Shown piece after piece: positions 15,552-25,991 of a stretch of DNA of 28,320 nt. The notes beneath the pieces are model-generated. The model did not search any database, was not told where the DNA came from, and saw only the letters and a list, made by a program, of their open reading frames with translations. Position 1 is the stretch's first letter, and each line of letters opens with the position of its first letter. Source of the stretch: Bacteroidota bacterium (lineage in GTDB: Bacteria > Bacteroidota > Ignavibacteria > Ignavibacteriales > Ignavibacteriaceae); NCBI GenBank assembly GCA_021793635.1, contig JAJYSI010000005.1, positions 1-28,320 on the forward strand, given 5' to 3'. A program made the position numbers and the translations under genes.

Positions 15552-17009
15552 TTATGCAATTGTTTCTTCAGAAAGGACCTCAGTTAGAGCTTTATGAACA
15601 GCCGCGGCACATTTCCTACCCTCTGAAATTGCCCAAACGATTAGTGATTGTCCACGTCGCATATCACCGCAAGAAAAAACTTTCCCCAATGAAGTCGAGT
15701 GAGCATTTTCATCATTACCGAAAACAGCCTTTACATTTCCACGTGTGTCAAGTTCAAGTCCGCTTTCCTTTAATTCATTTATCATCCCCTCGTGCACCGG
15801 ATGGACAAAACCGGCGGCTATCAAAACTAAGTCGGCAGTAATCTCGAACTCAGTACCGGGAACGTCAACTAATTTTCCATTTTCAAATCTAACTTCATTG
15901 CATAATAACGCTTTTACTTCACCATTTTCATTGCCGATAAAATTTTTCGTATTTATGCTAAATTTTCTATCCGCGCCTTCTTCATGACTTGAAGAAGTAC
16001 GAAGCATCAAAGGCCAGTATGGCCAGGGAGTGCTTTCAGCTCTTTCTACGGGAGGCATCGGAAGTACTTCTATTTGAGTTACGGATTTTGCACCTTGTCT
16101 GTTTGATGTGCCTACACAATCTGAACCCGTGTCGCCTCCGCCAATAATTACTACATTTTTATCGGTAGCGACGATCTGGTTTTCAATTTCATCTCCTGCA
16201 TCCACTTTATTTTGAAGCGGTAAGAATTCCATTGCAAAATAAATTCCTTTCAACTCCCTTCCAGGAATATTTATATCCCGGGGTTTTTCAGAACCGCCTG
16301 CCAATACAACAGCATCATACTTTTCGACTAATTGTTTAGCTGAGACATCAACTCCGACATTAACTTTGGTTTTAAAGATGACGCCTTCAGCCATCATCTG
16401 ATCCAATCGCCGGTCTATGATCCATTTTTCCAATTTAAAATCGGGAATACCATAACGGAGCAATCCTCCGATTCTATCATTTTTTTCAAAAACAGTCACA
16501 GAATGACCGGCTCTTGCCAATTGTTGGGCTGCGGCTAATCCTGCCGGTCCTGATCCAACTAAAGCAATATTTTTCCCGGATAACTCTTTTGGCCGTTGAG
16601 GTTTTATCCAACCTTCCTTAAACCCGCGATCAATTATTGTTCTTTCAATGTGTTTTATTGAAACTGCCGGCTCATTTATTCCTAGCGTACAAGCTGTTTC
16701 GCACGGAGCAGGACAAAGCCTGCTCGTAAACTCTGGGAAATTATTTGTCGAATGAAGATTTTCAAGAGCTTCTTTCCAGTGCCCCTTATAAACCAAATCA
16801 TTCCACTCTGGAATAAAATTCTCAACCGGGCAGCCAGTTTCGCCGTGACAAAAAGGAATCCCGCAATCCATACAACGCGCTGCTTGAACTTTAGCTGTTT
16901 CTTCTTTAAATGGATGTTCAAATTCCTTAAAAGTCCTTAATCTTTCTGCAATAGGATCCTTTTTCGGCGCCTCCCTTTGATATTCCTTAAAACCTGTCGG
17001 TTTACCCAT
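15552..17009 (-). CDS. gltD: Glutamate synthase small subunit (NADPH)
   Basis: Flavoprotein that takes electrons from NAD(P)H and passes them through iron-sulfur clusters to GltB for glutamate synthesis from glutamine and 2-oxoglutarate. The 485 residues show N-terminal cluster cysteines C46, C49, C54, C60 and C99, C103, C107, the FAD dinucleotide fold VGSGPAG at 151-157, and the NADPH fold GGGDTGSD at 290-297. The start overlaps the gltB end by 8 bp, and an AAAGGAGG ribosome-binding site lies inside the gltB 3' end, so translation is probably coupled. It is the last gene of the - strand operon. No convincing terminator follows. Confidence 0.97.
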   Translation of the reverse strand: MGKPTGFKEYQREAPKKDPIAERLRTFKEFEHPFKEETAKVQAARCMDCGIPFCHGETGCPVENFIPEWNDLVYKGHWKEALENLHSTNNFPEFTSRLCPAPCETACTLGINEPAVSIKHIERTIIDRGFKEGWIKPQRPKELSGKNIALVGSGPAGLAAAQQLARAGHSVTVFEKNDRIGGLLRYGIPDFKLEKWIIDRRLDQMMAEGVIFKTKVNVGVDVSAKQLVEKYDAVVLAGGSEKPRDINIPGRELKGIYFAMEFLPLQNKVDAGDEIENQIVATDKNVVIIGGGDTGSDCVGTSNRQGAKSVTQIEVLPMPPVERAESTPWPYWPLMLRTSSSHEEGADRKFSINTKNFIGNENGEVKALLCNEVRFENGKLVDVPGTEFEITADLVLIAAGFVHPVHEGMINELKESGLELDTRGNVKAVFGNDENAHSTSLGKVFSCGDMRRGQSLIVWAISEGRKCAAAVHKALTEVLSEETIA

Positions 17010-20000
17010 TTACAACCTCCTTTAATTCATGCTGGATCAGAGACAATTTCTTCTCTTCTTCTTTAATCCTCGCAAGCGCTTTCTTGTATTCTTCAGGAAT
17101 TACCTTCCAGAAATTTTCAACTTCAGTATCCCAGTTATCAATTATAAATTCTGCACGTTTAGAACCCGTGTACTCAAAATGTCTTCTTACCAAATTAAAA
17201 ACCTCATCAATATCATCTTCATTTACCAGGTATTCCAACTCTACGAGAGAATGATTTAAATACTTATCGAAGTCATGCTTTTGATTCCAGATATAGGCTA
17301 TACCTCCAGACATACCGGCAGCAAAGTTTCTTCCGGTTCGACCAAGAATTATGACTCTTCCGCCCGTCATATATTCGCAGCCATGATCCCCCACTCCTTC
17401 AATTACAGCATTAGCGCCGGAATTTCTAACAGCAAATCTTTCGCCTGCAACGCCATTTATGAATACTTCACCGCTTGTCGCACCATAGAGACAAGTATTT
17501 CCGATTATAATATTTTCTCCAGGATCAAACGTAGCATTTGGATGAGTTTTAACAATTAATCTTCCTCCGGATAAACCTTTACCGGTGTAATCGTTAGATT
17601 CCCCGGTTAGATGTAATTCAATACCCTGAGCGAGAAAAGTTCCGAAGCTTTGCCCGGCAGTTCCGGTCATAAAGATTTTTATAGTTGCGTCCGGCAAACC
17701 TTGTGCACCGTAACGTTTAGCGATTTCACCTGAGAGTAAGGTGCCAACAGTTCGATTAATATTTCTAACAGGCATTTCAATTTTTACCGGAATTGCATTT
17801 TCAAGTGCCGGTTGAGCTTGCTTGATAAGCTCATGATCTATTTGGTCCTCAAGCTTGTAATCTTGAGCGCGTGTCCTGTAAAGATCAGTATTGTACAACG
17901 GACTTGGTTTAAACAAAGGCTTACTCATATCGACGCCACGAGCTTTCCAATGATTGTTTAATCTCTTCGGAATAATCTTATCAGTTTGCCCGATCATTTC
18001 GTTAAAATTTCTAAAGCCTAACTGTGACATTATCTCCCGGACTTCTTCAGCAATATAAAACATAAAGTTTATCACGTACTCAGGTTTTCCTGTAAACTTT
18101 TTTCTAAGTTCTGGATCTTGGGTAGCAACACCAACGGGACAAGTGTTTAGATGGCACTTACGCATCATAATACAACCTTGAGTCACCAACGGTGCAGTAG
18201 AAAATCCAAACTCTTCGGCGCCGAGCAGAGCAGCAACAACAACATCTTTACCCGTTTTTAGCTGACCATCAGTAGCAAGATAAACGCGATCGCGTAGTCC
18301 GTTAAGAACTAATGTTTGATGAGTCTCGCTTAAGCCTAATTCCCAGGGAGTGCCGGCATATTGAATTGAAGTAATAGGGCTTGCACCTGTTCCACCGTCA
18401 TGCCCGCTTATTAAAATATGATCTGCATGAGCTTTAGCTACACCAGCAGCAATAGTACCGACTCCAATTTCGGACACCAATTTAACACTAATACGCGCTT
18501 TTGGATTAATATTCTTCAAATCGAAAATCAATTGTTTTAAGTCTTCAATTGAATAAATATCGTGATGTGGAGGAGGACTGATCAAAGTAACACCAGGCAT
18601 ACTATGTCTAATCTTTGCAATGATTTTATCGACCTTGAACCCGGGTAGTTGACCTCCCTCTCCGGGTTTTGCACCTTGAGCCATTTTAATTTGAATATCG
18701 TCTGCATTTACTAAATAATGAGCTGTAACGCCAAATCTTCCGGAGGCAATTTGTTTAATAGCAGATCTCATGTTGTCGCCATTTGGAAGCGGAATATATC
18801 TTTCTTCAGCTTCTCCGCCTTCGCCAGTATTTGATTTGCCGCCAATTCGATTCATACCGATTGCAAGCGAGGTATGAGCTTCCCATGAAATAGAACCAAA
18901 GCTCATTGCCCCGGTAGAAAATCTTTTTACAATTTCAGAGGCTGATTCAACTTCGGCAAGAGGAATCGGTTCACCGCTAGTATCAAACTCAAACAAACTT
19001 CTTAGCGTTACCCTTTTCTTATTTTGATTATTAATCAATTCCGTATATTCTTTAAAGGTTTTATAATCGCTGTTCCGTGTGCCAAGCTGAAGCTTGGAGA
19101 TAGTAAGCGGGTTCCACAAATGATGTTCACCTTCGCGTCTATATTGATATAAACCACCGGATTCAAGGGTATTTGAATCTGACAAAGGATTAAAAGCATT
19201 TTTATGTCGAAGAGTCGTTTCCTCCTCAAGCATTTCAAGGCTAAGCCCTTCAATCCGTGTTGCAGTACCTGTGAAGTAGTTATTAACTATTTCAGTATCA
19301 AGCCCTATAGCTTCAAAAATTTGCGCGCCGCAATAGGATTGCAAGGTACTAATACCCATTTTACTAAAGATTTTAAATAATCCTTTACTTACGGCTTTAA
19401 CAAAGTTTTTCTTTGCCGTTTTATAATCAACGGGAATAAAACCGTTCTTGCAAAGGTCGGACAAAGTTTCATAAGCTAAATAAGGATTAATAGCATTAGC
19501 GCCGTAACCGCATAATAATGCAAAGTGAGAAACTTCTCTCGGCTCACCGCTTTCAATTATTAAACCAGTTTTTGTTCTTAACCCAGCCCTTATTAAAAAT
19601 TGATGAACCCCGGATACAGCTAAGAGACTTGGTATTGCAGCATGTCTTTCATCTATTCCCTTATCCGATAAAATAATAAGTGACACTCCGGATTTAACAG
19701 CTTCGACCGCTTCGTTGCATATCTGATCAAGTCTTTCACGCATATCGTGACGAATATCAGGATTGAATAAAAGAGAAATTGTTATTGCCTTGTAATGTCC
19801 GCGGGTAATGTGTCTAATTTTTTCAAGTTGCGAATTTGAAAGAAGCGGATGCTCAAGTTCAAGGCGGTGCGCATGTTTTGGAGTCTCGTCTAAGAGATTT
19901 TGCTCTGGTCCGATATAAGTGGTAAGCTCCATTACTAATTCTTCCCTAATCGAGTCGATTGGAGGATTAGTTACCTGTGCAAACATTTGTTTAAAATATC

Positions 20001-21600
20001 TAAATAAAACCTGTGGACGATCTGATAGTACTGCGAGTGCAGCATCGGTACCCATCGAACCAATAGCTTCTTCACCGTTTGAAGCCATAGGTGGAATTAT
20101 TATTGACAAATCCTCTTTGGTATAACCAAATATTTTTTGCCGACTAATTAAAGTTTCCGGATTAGCATTTGATATTTGATTAGGTGTTGGCAAGTGATTC
20201 ATCTTCAACATATTTTCGGTTATCCATTGCCTGTAAGGTTTGCGCTTTACAATTTCGCTTTTAACTTCTTCATCGTCCAAAATTTTACCTTGGTCAAGAT
20301 CAAGCAGGAACATTCTTCCGGGCTGAAGTTTACCTTTTGACAAAACATTCTCAGGATCGATTTCTAAAGTTCCGGCTTCGGAAGTTAGAATTACTAGATT
20401 GTCTTTTGTAATAGTGTATCGTGCCGGACGGAGACCGTTTCTATCAAGCGTAGCGCCAATAACGGCTCCATCTGTAAATACAACTGCCGCCGGCCCATCC
20501 CATGGCTCCATCATAGTCGCATGGAATTCATAAAATGCTTTTCTATCCGGATCCATCAAATCGTTTTTTGACCAGGCTTCAGGGATCATCATCATCATAG
20601 CGTGAGGAAGACTTCGTCCGCTCATTACTAAAAGTTCAAGCACCGTATCAAAAGTAGCTGAGTCGCTTTGACCATCCATAATTATAGGAAGCATCCTTTT
20701 TAAATCTCTTCCGTAGTAAGGAGATTCCATAACTGCTTCGCGAGCTTTCATCCAATTTTTATTCCCCTGAAGCGTATTTATTTCACCATTATGTGCAATC
20801 ATTCTGAATGGATGCGCAAGATCCCAAGTCGGGAAAGTATTTGTAGAAAAGCGCATATGAATCATAGCCATTGCTGATTTCATATCTTCGGAAAGAAGAT
20901 CTTTATAGAATGATTTCATTTGGGGAGCAAGTAGCATTCCTTTATAAATCAAGATTTTACTTGAGAAGGAAGGGACATAATATTTGCTTCTATCGCATTT
21001 TATTTCTGTTCTAATCCTATGGTCAATAATTCTTCTTATTAAATAAAGTTTTCGTTCAAACTCATTTTGCGTTTTAATTCGCTTATCAGCGCCGATAAAG
21101 CAATGACGAATAAAAGGTTGAGTCGAACGCGCGCCTTCTCCGGGTACACTTGGATCGACAGGAACATCGCGCCAGCCAAGAAATTGCTGATCTTCATCAA
21201 TAACAATTTTCTCAACTATATTTTCTACAGATTTTCTTAAAATCGGATTTTGAGGAAGGAACATTACACCAACGCCGTATCTTCCTTCTTTCGGGAGGGT
21301 AATATTATTCTCTGAAGTAACCCGCCTCATAAATTCATCCGGCATTTGGATTAATATTCCAGCTCCGTCGCCGGTAAATGGATCGGCGCCAACCGCACCG
21401 CGATGCTCAAGGTTGTTTAATACTTCAATTCCTTTTTCAATTATTTGGCGAGACTTCTTTCCCCTAATATCAGCCACGAACCCCATACCACATGCATCGT
21501 GTTCATAGCGAGGCTCATACATCCCTTGCTTTAAGGGAGTAGAAATATTTGCCGAGAGATTTATCTGCTCGTTAATAAAATTGTTTTCTTCCATTTCCAA
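17002..21600 (-). CDS. gltB: Glutamate synthase large subunit
   Basis: Hydrolyses glutamine and channels ammonia to 2-oxoglutarate on an FMN site. At 1532 residues it is full length. The class II glutamine amidotransferase domain begins at C37 ([10 protein letters not shown]), so a 36-residue propeptide must be removed to free the catalytic cysteine. A central domain follows. The FMN/2-oxoglutarate barrel (about 815-1185) includes GAMSFGSIS near residue 900. The 3Fe-4S cysteines are C1143, C1149 and C1154 ([12 protein letters not shown]). A GXGXG beta-helix domain sits around 1270-1460. The first of two closely spaced ATGs fits an AGGAGA site 9 bp upstream. It follows the amidase gene by 60 bp in the leu-cimA operon. 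Confidence 0.98.
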   Translation of the reverse strand: MEMEENNFINEQINLSANISTPLKQGMYEPRYEHDACGMGFVADIRGKKSRQIIEKGIEVLNNLEHRGAVGADPFTGDGAGILIQMPDEFMRRVTSENNITLPKEGRYGVGVMFLPQNPILRKSVENIVEKIVIDEDQQFLGWRDVPVDPSVPGEGARSTQPFIRHCFIGADKRIKTQNEFERKLYLIRRIIDHRIRTEIKCDRSKYYVPSFSSKILIYKGMLLAPQMKSFYKDLLSEDMKSAMAMIHMRFSTNTFPTWDLAHPFRMIAHNGEINTLQGNKNWMKAREAVMESPYYGRDLKRMLPIIMDGQSDSATFDTVLELLVMSGRSLPHAMMMMIPEAWSKNDLMDPDRKAFYEFHATMMEPWDGPAAVVFTDGAVIGATLDRNGLRPARYTITKDNLVILTSEAGTLEIDPENVLSKGKLQPGRMFLLDLDQGKILDDEEVKSEIVKRKPYRQWITENMLKMNHLPTPNQISNANPETLISRQKIFGYTKEDLSIIIPPMASNGEEAIGSMGTDAALAVLSDRPQVLFRYFKQMFAQVTNPPIDSIREELVMELTTYIGPEQNLLDETPKHAHRLELEHPLLSNSQLEKIRHITRGHYKAITISLLFNPDIRHDMRERLDQICNEAVEAVKSGVSLIILSDKGIDERHAAIPSLLAVSGVHQFLIRAGLRTKTGLIIESGEPREVSHFALLCGYGANAINPYLAYETLSDLCKNGFIPVDYKTAKKNFVKAVSKGLFKIFSKMGISTLQSYCGAQIFEAIGLDTEIVNNYFTGTATRIEGLSLEMLEEETTLRHKNAFNPLSDSNTLESGGLYQYRREGEHHLWNPLTISKLQLGTRNSDYKTFKEYTELINNQNKKRVTLRSLFEFDTSGEPIPLAEVESASEIVKRFSTGAMSFGSISWEAHTSLAIGMNRIGGKSNTGEGGEAEERYIPLPNGDNMRSAIKQIASGRFGVTAHYLVNADDIQIKMAQGAKPGEGGQLPGFKVDKIIAKIRHSMPGVTLISPPPHHDIYSIEDLKQLIFDLKNINPKARISVKLVSEIGVGTIAAGVAKAHADHILISGHDGGTGASPITSIQYAGTPWELGLSETHQTLVLNGLRDRVYLATDGQLKTGKDVVVAALLGAEEFGFSTAPLVTQGCIMMRKCHLNTCPVGVATQDPELRKKFTGKPEYVINFMFYIAEEVREIMSQLGFRNFNEMIGQTDKIIPKRLNNHWKARGVDMSKPLFKPSPLYNTDLYRTRAQDYKLEDQIDHELIKQAQPALENAIPVKIEMPVRNINRTVGTLLSGEIAKRYGAQGLPDATIKIFMTGTAGQSFGTFLAQGIELHLTGESNDYTGKGLSGGRLIVKTHPNATFDPGENIIIGNTCLYGATSGEVFINGVAGERFAVRNSGANAVIEGVGDHGCEYMTGGRVIILGRTGRNFAAGMSGGIAYIWNQKHDFDKYLNHSLVELEYLVNEDDIDEVFNLVRRHFEYTGSKRAEFIIDNWDTEVENFWKVIPEEYKKALARIKEEEKKLSLIQHELKEVVNG

Positions 21601-21660
21601 CCATCTCCTATTAAGGATTATTTGAGTTTTTCAAACAAGAATAAAAATACGATTCTCACA

Positions 21661-22422
21661 CTAGATTAAAGTAATATCATTTAAAAAAGGTAATTTATTC
21701 CTTACATCGCTCACCATTTTACGGGAAATATTACAGATTAATATTTCCTCATTTATTGAAGAAATAATTTCAGAACCCATGGGATCAATGACAGCGCTAT
21801 AACCAGGATAAAATAACTTTGGATCATCTCCTACTCGATTAACACCGGCAACAAAGCATTGATTTTCAATCGCTCTTGCTTTCAACAAAGTTTTCCAATG
21901 TTCAATTCTTGTGTCAGGCCAGTTGGCGCTAATTACGATTAAATCAACCTTCTCTTTTCCGTACAAACGATATAGTTCAGGGAAACGCAAGTCATAACAA
22001 ATTGACAGTCCAACCTTCCAATCATCGATTTCAGTAATAATAGCATATTTACCTTTATTATAATGCTTATCTTCAGAGGAAAGAGAAAAAGGATGAATTT
22101 TTCTATAAGTTTTTAGAATATTTCCATCTCTTCCGATATGTAATAATGTATTGAAGAAATTCTTATTCTCTTGTTCAATAATTCCGGCAAGAATGTGGAT
22201 ATTAAACTTCCGAGCAATCTTAGAGAAATATTGAAAACTCTCGCCGCTTAATTGTTCCGAGAATTTCTCCGCCTTCATTGTAAAACCGGTTAAAGACATT
22301 TCGGGAAAAATCAATAGATCAATCCCCTCTTTAACAAAATCCATTAAAAGAGACGTAATCTTTTTTTGATTCTCTACTTTATTTTCCCAGTCCGGGCTAT
22401 ATTGAACTAATCCTATTTTCAT
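21661..22422 (-). CDS. Nitrilase-superfamily amidase, YafV/Nit2-type omega-amidase
   Basis: Carbon-nitrogen hydrolase of 253 residues with the complete E41-K108-C142 triad (FPEMSLTGF, TYRKIHPF, SICYDLRFPELYR). The stretches HWKTLLKARAIENQ and VAGVNRVGDD and the final RNKLPFLND resemble E. coli YafV and eukaryotic Nit2. Those enzymes hydrolyse 2-oxoglutaramate or 2-oxosuccinamate, the keto acids left after glutamine or asparagine transamination. Location 60 bp upstream of gltB and 15 bp after cimA suggests return of 2-oxoglutarate to nitrogen assimilation, which is inference. Other short-chain amidase substrates are possible. No ribosome-binding site is obvious, so coupling to cimA is likely. 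Confidence 0.85.
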   Translation of the reverse strand: MKIGLVQYSPDWENKVENQKKITSLLMDFVKEGIDLLIFPEMSLTGFTMKAEKFSEQLSGESFQYFSKIARKFNIHILAGIIEQENKNFFNTLLHIGRDGNILKTYRKIHPFSLSSEDKHYNKGKYAIITEIDDWKVGLSICYDLRFPELYRLYGKEKVDLIVISANWPDTRIEHWKTLLKARAIENQCFVAGVNRVGDDPKLFYPGYSAVIDPMGSEIISSINEEILICNISRKMVSDVRNKLPFLNDITLI

Positions 22423-22437
22423 TTTAATAATAATTTT

Positions 22438-24027
22438 TCAAGCAGTAAGCTTTGCTTTTGAGGATTGGAATTTAAACAATTTATAATTGATACTATCCCT
22501 TAAAGCCTGAAAACTTGCTTCAATAATATCCTCCGAAACTCCGACAGTACTCCAAGTTTCATTTCCGTCACTAGACTCAATTATAACTCTTACCTTTGCA
22601 GCCGTGCCCTCCTTTTCATTTAGCACACGAACTTTATAGTCAACTAATTTTATCAAAGCGATATCGGGATAAAATCTTAACAATGCTTTACGAAGGGCGT
22701 TATCAAGCGCGTTAACGGGACCATCGCCGTCTGCTGCAGTATGTTCTATCTCACCGTCCACTTTAATTTTTAGAACTGCTTCGGCTTTTGAGACTCCCAA
22801 TTTATCGTAGAAAACATTTACTTTGGAATCAAGCACATCGAAGAAAGGAAGAAATTCATTTAATTCAGACCGGAGCAATAGTTCAAAGGATGCTTCTGCG
22901 CCGTCAAACTGGAATCCATTGTACTCCAAATCTTTTATATAGTTAACCAACCTTTTACTAAGCTCTTTCTTATCGGACAAATCAATTCCAAGTTCTTTTG
23001 CTTTGTAATAAATATTACTTTGGCCTGATAGATCAGACACTAAAACGCGCTGGCTATTACCGACTACTTTTGGATCGATGTGTTCATACATTCTACTATC
23101 TTTTAATACTGCGCTCACATGAATGCCGCCTTTATGGGCAAATGCAGATTTCCCTACATAAGCAATCCTGGAATTAGGAGTAAGGTTCATCAATTCAAAT
23201 ACAAAATTTGAAAGTGAAGTAAGATGTTCAAGATTAATATTTTGTTTAGTCGTCTTTTTTAATTTCAATATTAGGTTAGGTATAATGCTGCACAAATTTG
23301 CATTACCGCATCTTTCGCCAACGCCATTAATCGTGCCTTGGACATGAACTGCGCCAGCTTCAATCGCTGCAATAGAATTTGCAACTGCAAGCTCGGAGTC
23401 GTTGTGTGTATGAATTCCGATCGGTGAATGAATATGATTTTTCAATTTGAGAACAATATCGTAAACTTCATGAGGCAAAGTACCGCCATTGGTGTCGCAT
23501 AGTACAATAACATCGGCGCCGGCAGCCTCTGCGGATCTTAGCATCTTCAAAGAAAATTCATAATCATCTTTGTAGCCGTCAAAAAAATGTTCTGCATCGT
23601 AGATAACTCTTTTACCATGCTTTTTAAGGAACTCTACAGATTTGAAAATCAGCTCAGCATTTTCTTCAGTTGAAATACCGAGTCCTTTTTCAGAATGAAG
23701 CTTCCACGTTTTACCGAAAATAGTAACAACAGAAGTTTCGGTTTGAAGAATTGCTTGTAAATTTTGGTCTTCCTCAATTTTGTTCAGTGAGCGAGCTGTC
23801 GATCCGAAGGCACAAATTTCTGCTTTATGAAAATTTGATCTTTTAATTTTTTCGAAAAATTCTTCATCGCGCGGATTGCTACCGGGCCAGCCGCCTTCTA
23901 TGATATCAATGCCGAAATCATCTAATCTATGAGCTATTAATAATTTATCCTGAACCGACAAATTTATCCCTTCACCTTGCGTACCGTCGCGAAGAGTGGT
24001 ATCAAATACTTCAATTTGGTTGTTCAT
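22438..24027 (-). CDS. cimA: (R)-citramalate synthase
   Basis: Condenses pyruvate with acetyl-CoA to give citramalate, the threonine-independent entry to isoleucine. It is a DRE-TIM metallolyase of 529 residues with DTTLRDGTQGEG (9-20), EGGWPGSNPRDEEFF, the metal ligands HTHND (206-210) and NGVGERCGNANL (234-245). A LeuA-type C-terminal regulatory domain covers about the last 140 residues. The GTQGEG and GGWPGSNP signatures mark the Leptospira/Geobacter-type CimA branch and not LeuA or homocitrate synthase, and a separate leuA sits in the same operon. It lies 38 bp after leuD. Feedback control by isoleucine is expected from the family. Confidence 0.93.
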   Translation of the reverse strand: MNNQIEVFDTTLRDGTQGEGINLSVQDKLLIAHRLDDFGIDIIEGGWPGSNPRDEEFFEKIKRSNFHKAEICAFGSTARSLNKIEEDQNLQAILQTETSVVTIFGKTWKLHSEKGLGISTEENAELIFKSVEFLKKHGKRVIYDAEHFFDGYKDDYEFSLKMLRSAEAAGADVIVLCDTNGGTLPHEVYDIVLKLKNHIHSPIGIHTHNDSELAVANSIAAIEAGAVHVQGTINGVGERCGNANLCSIIPNLILKLKKTTKQNINLEHLTSLSNFVFELMNLTPNSRIAYVGKSAFAHKGGIHVSAVLKDSRMYEHIDPKVVGNSQRVLVSDLSGQSNIYYKAKELGIDLSDKKELSKRLVNYIKDLEYNGFQFDGAEASFELLLRSELNEFLPFFDVLDSKVNVFYDKLGVSKAEAVLKIKVDGEIEHTAADGDGPVNALDNALRKALLRFYPDIALIKLVDYKVRVLNEKEGTAAKVRVIIESSDGNETWSTVGVSEDIIEASFQALRDSINYKLFKFQSSKAKLTA

Positions 24028-24065
24028 AATTTCACCGTTAATCTTTTACTTTGAAATAAATTTAC

Positions 24066-24626
24066 TTACGCTAACATTCCAGACTGTCTTGCATATTTGA
24101 ATATATCACCTGCTTCAATTATCGGCAGAATATCTCCGGGTGACCTTAAAGAGAATATTTCACCGGTCGAAAAATTTTTCAATGTATTCGTTTCGACATT
24201 CAATTCGAGTTCATCTCCTGTCCTAATTTTTTCATTCAACTTGACCGGTGTTTCATAGGGAAGCAAAAATCCTCCGTCGACACAATTGCGATAAAAAATT
24301 CTTGCATAAGATTCTGCAATAATTGCCTTAACCCCGGCTATTTGAAGCGCAAAAGGAGCATGTTCGCGCGATGACCCACATCCAAAATTTGCCCCGCCGA
24401 CAAGGATATTAAATTCAGAGGTATAATTTTCACCGGTGATAAATGGTATTCTGCCATTAGGCAAGCCAGATTGCGAAATCGGAACGCTTGACAAAGCAAA
24501 ATGTCCGTATTTTTTCTTTTCTTCCGGATCACTTAAGCTGTAGACCAAATGTTCGGCCGGAATAATTTGATCGGTGTCTACATTATTTCCAAGGACAAAC
24601 GCATTGCCTTTAACTATTTTTTCCAT
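24066..24626 (-). CDS. leuD: 3-Isopropylmalate dehydratase small subunit
   Basis: Small subunit of isopropylmalate isomerase, a 186-residue swivel domain that completes the aconitase-type active site. Motifs are GNNVDTDQIIPAEHL near the start, GGANFGCGSSREHAPFAL in the middle and RIFYRNCVDGGFLLPYE. I chose the ATG at 24626, which has a GGAGA site upstream and begins the family sequence (MEKIVKGNAFV). The frame stays open to 24902, but that extension lies inside leuC in another frame and is not protein-like. It is shorter than the E. coli LeuD (201), typical of the archaeal/bacterial compact type. It follows leuC by 59 bp. Confidence 0.95.
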   Translation of the reverse strand: MEKIVKGNAFVLGNNVDTDQIIPAEHLVYSLSDPEEKKKYGHFALSSVPISQSGLPNGRIPFITGENYTSEFNILVGGANFGCGSSREHAPFALQIAGVKAIIAESYARIFYRNCVDGGFLLPYETPVKLNEKIRTGDELELNVETNTLKNFSTGEIFSLRSPGDILPIIEAGDIFKYARQSGMLA

Positions 24627-24685
24627 TAAAATTTCTCCGTTAAGTTTCTTTAATATATTTCTTCTACATATAAGCTCATAAGAGA

Positions 24686-25981
24686 TTACAAAAAATCTCT
24701 CGGGTCGGTAATTACACCGGTCAACGCTGAAGCTGCCACTGTCAAAGGAGAAGCCAAATAGACAGCTGATTTCTTGCTCCCCATTCTTCCCGGAAAATTT
24801 CTGTTTGTAGTAGAAATAATTGTTTCTCCGTCTACAGCGCGGCCAATAGTATCCATGGGTCCTCCTAAACAAGCAGCGCATGAAGATTGAGCAACAACAC
24901 AACCGGCATTCTCAAAAATTTGTTTTAATGAAACACCGCTAATTGTTTCTTCTTCGAGTTGTTGCGCAATCAAGGTACTTGCAGGGACAATGAAGGTAGG
25001 AACAGCAATTTTATTTCCAAAAAGAATTTTTGCGGCTGCGACAAAATCGCTCAACTTTCCACCAGTGCAAGAGCCAATATATGATTTTGTTAATTTTGTA
25101 CCTTTAACATTTCTTACGATATCATAATTATCCGGGCTATGCGGCTTAGCTACGGAAGGTTCCATCTTACTAGCGTCAAATCGGTATTTAGCCCTATAAT
25201 TTGCATCATTATCGCTATGAAAAAGTTCATAAGGTTTATTGGTCCTTTGTTTCACATAGGCTTCGGTTACGGCATCTGCAGCAATAATACCGTTCATAGC
25301 GCCGGCCTCAATAGCCATATTTGTTAAGGTCATTCTTTCATCCATCGATAAAGAAAAGACAGCATCTCCATCAAATTCTAATGCGCGATAAGTTCCACCG
25401 TCAGTCGTAATTTCACCTAATACTTTTAGGATCAAATCCTTTGCCGTTAAATACGGCGGCAACTCGCCATCAAAAGTAAACTTCAAAGACTCGGGAATTT
25501 TCTCCCAAATTTTTCCGGTTCCAAGGATAAAAGCCGCATCGGTATTTCCAACACCGGTAGAAAACATTCCGAAGGCGCCTGAAGTGCAAGTGTGAGAGTC
25601 AGTACCGAACAAGACAGTACCTGGTAAGTCATAACCTTCTTCAGCAAGAGCAATATGACAAACACCTTTATACCTATCAGTTCCGACATCATAATAATTT
25701 TGAATTCCAAATTCATTTGCAAACTCGCGAAGGATTTCGACATTTCTATTAGCTTGCGGATTTTTTGTAAAAATATAATGATCCGGGAAAATAACAAGTT
25801 TATCTTTATCCCAAATTTTTGCTTGTCCGCCAAATTCACGTTTCCAGATGTCAATAGTCGGTGGTCCGCAAACATCGTGAGTCATTAAAACGTCAACGTC
25901 AAGCCAAACATTTACTCCGGGTTCAACATTCTTTTTGCCGGCAGCTTTTGCTAGAATTTTTTCTGTTATAGTCATTGCCAT
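24686..25981 (-). CDS. leuC: 3-Isopropylmalate dehydratase large subunit
   Basis: 4Fe-4S hydro-lyase that isomerises 2- to 3-isopropylmalate with LeuD. The 431 residues have GTDSHTCTSGAFG (126-138), IGSCTGGKLSD with C305, and SSCAACLGG with C368 and C371, giving the three cluster cysteines. Its length is that of the compact LeuC/HacA-like class, not the 466-residue E. coli form. This class often also isomerises citramalate. Since leuA and cimA share the operon and no second isomerase is present, it probably serves leucine and isoleucine synthesis alike. An AAGGA site precedes the first ATG. A second ATG two codons in is possible. Confidence 0.96.
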   Translation of the reverse strand: MAMTITEKILAKAAGKKNVEPGVNVWLDVDVLMTHDVCGPPTIDIWKREFGGQAKIWDKDKLVIFPDHYIFTKNPQANRNVEILREFANEFGIQNYYDVGTDRYKGVCHIALAEEGYDLPGTVLFGTDSHTCTSGAFGMFSTGVGNTDAAFILGTGKIWEKIPESLKFTFDGELPPYLTAKDLILKVLGEITTDGGTYRALEFDGDAVFSLSMDERMTLTNMAIEAGAMNGIIAADAVTEAYVKQRTNKPYELFHSDNDANYRAKYRFDASKMEPSVAKPHSPDNYDIVRNVKGTKLTKSYIGSCTGGKLSDFVAAAKILFGNKIAVPTFIVPASTLIAQQLEEETISGVSLKQIFENAGCVVAQSSCAACLGGPMDTIGRAVDGETIISTTNRNFPGRMGSKKSAVYLASPLTVAASALTGVITDPRDFL

Positions 25982-25991
25982 AAAATAGTCC

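Noticed and set aside
15518..15841. 107-codon + strand ORF antisense to gltD
   Set aside because: It is antisense to a conserved gene, with low-complexity basic composition and no recognizable motif, so it is a shadow frame.
24627..24902. 92-codon upstream extension of leuD
   Set aside because: It lies within leuC in another frame, is Cys/Arg-rich without family similarity, and the ATG at 24626 has a GGAGA site.
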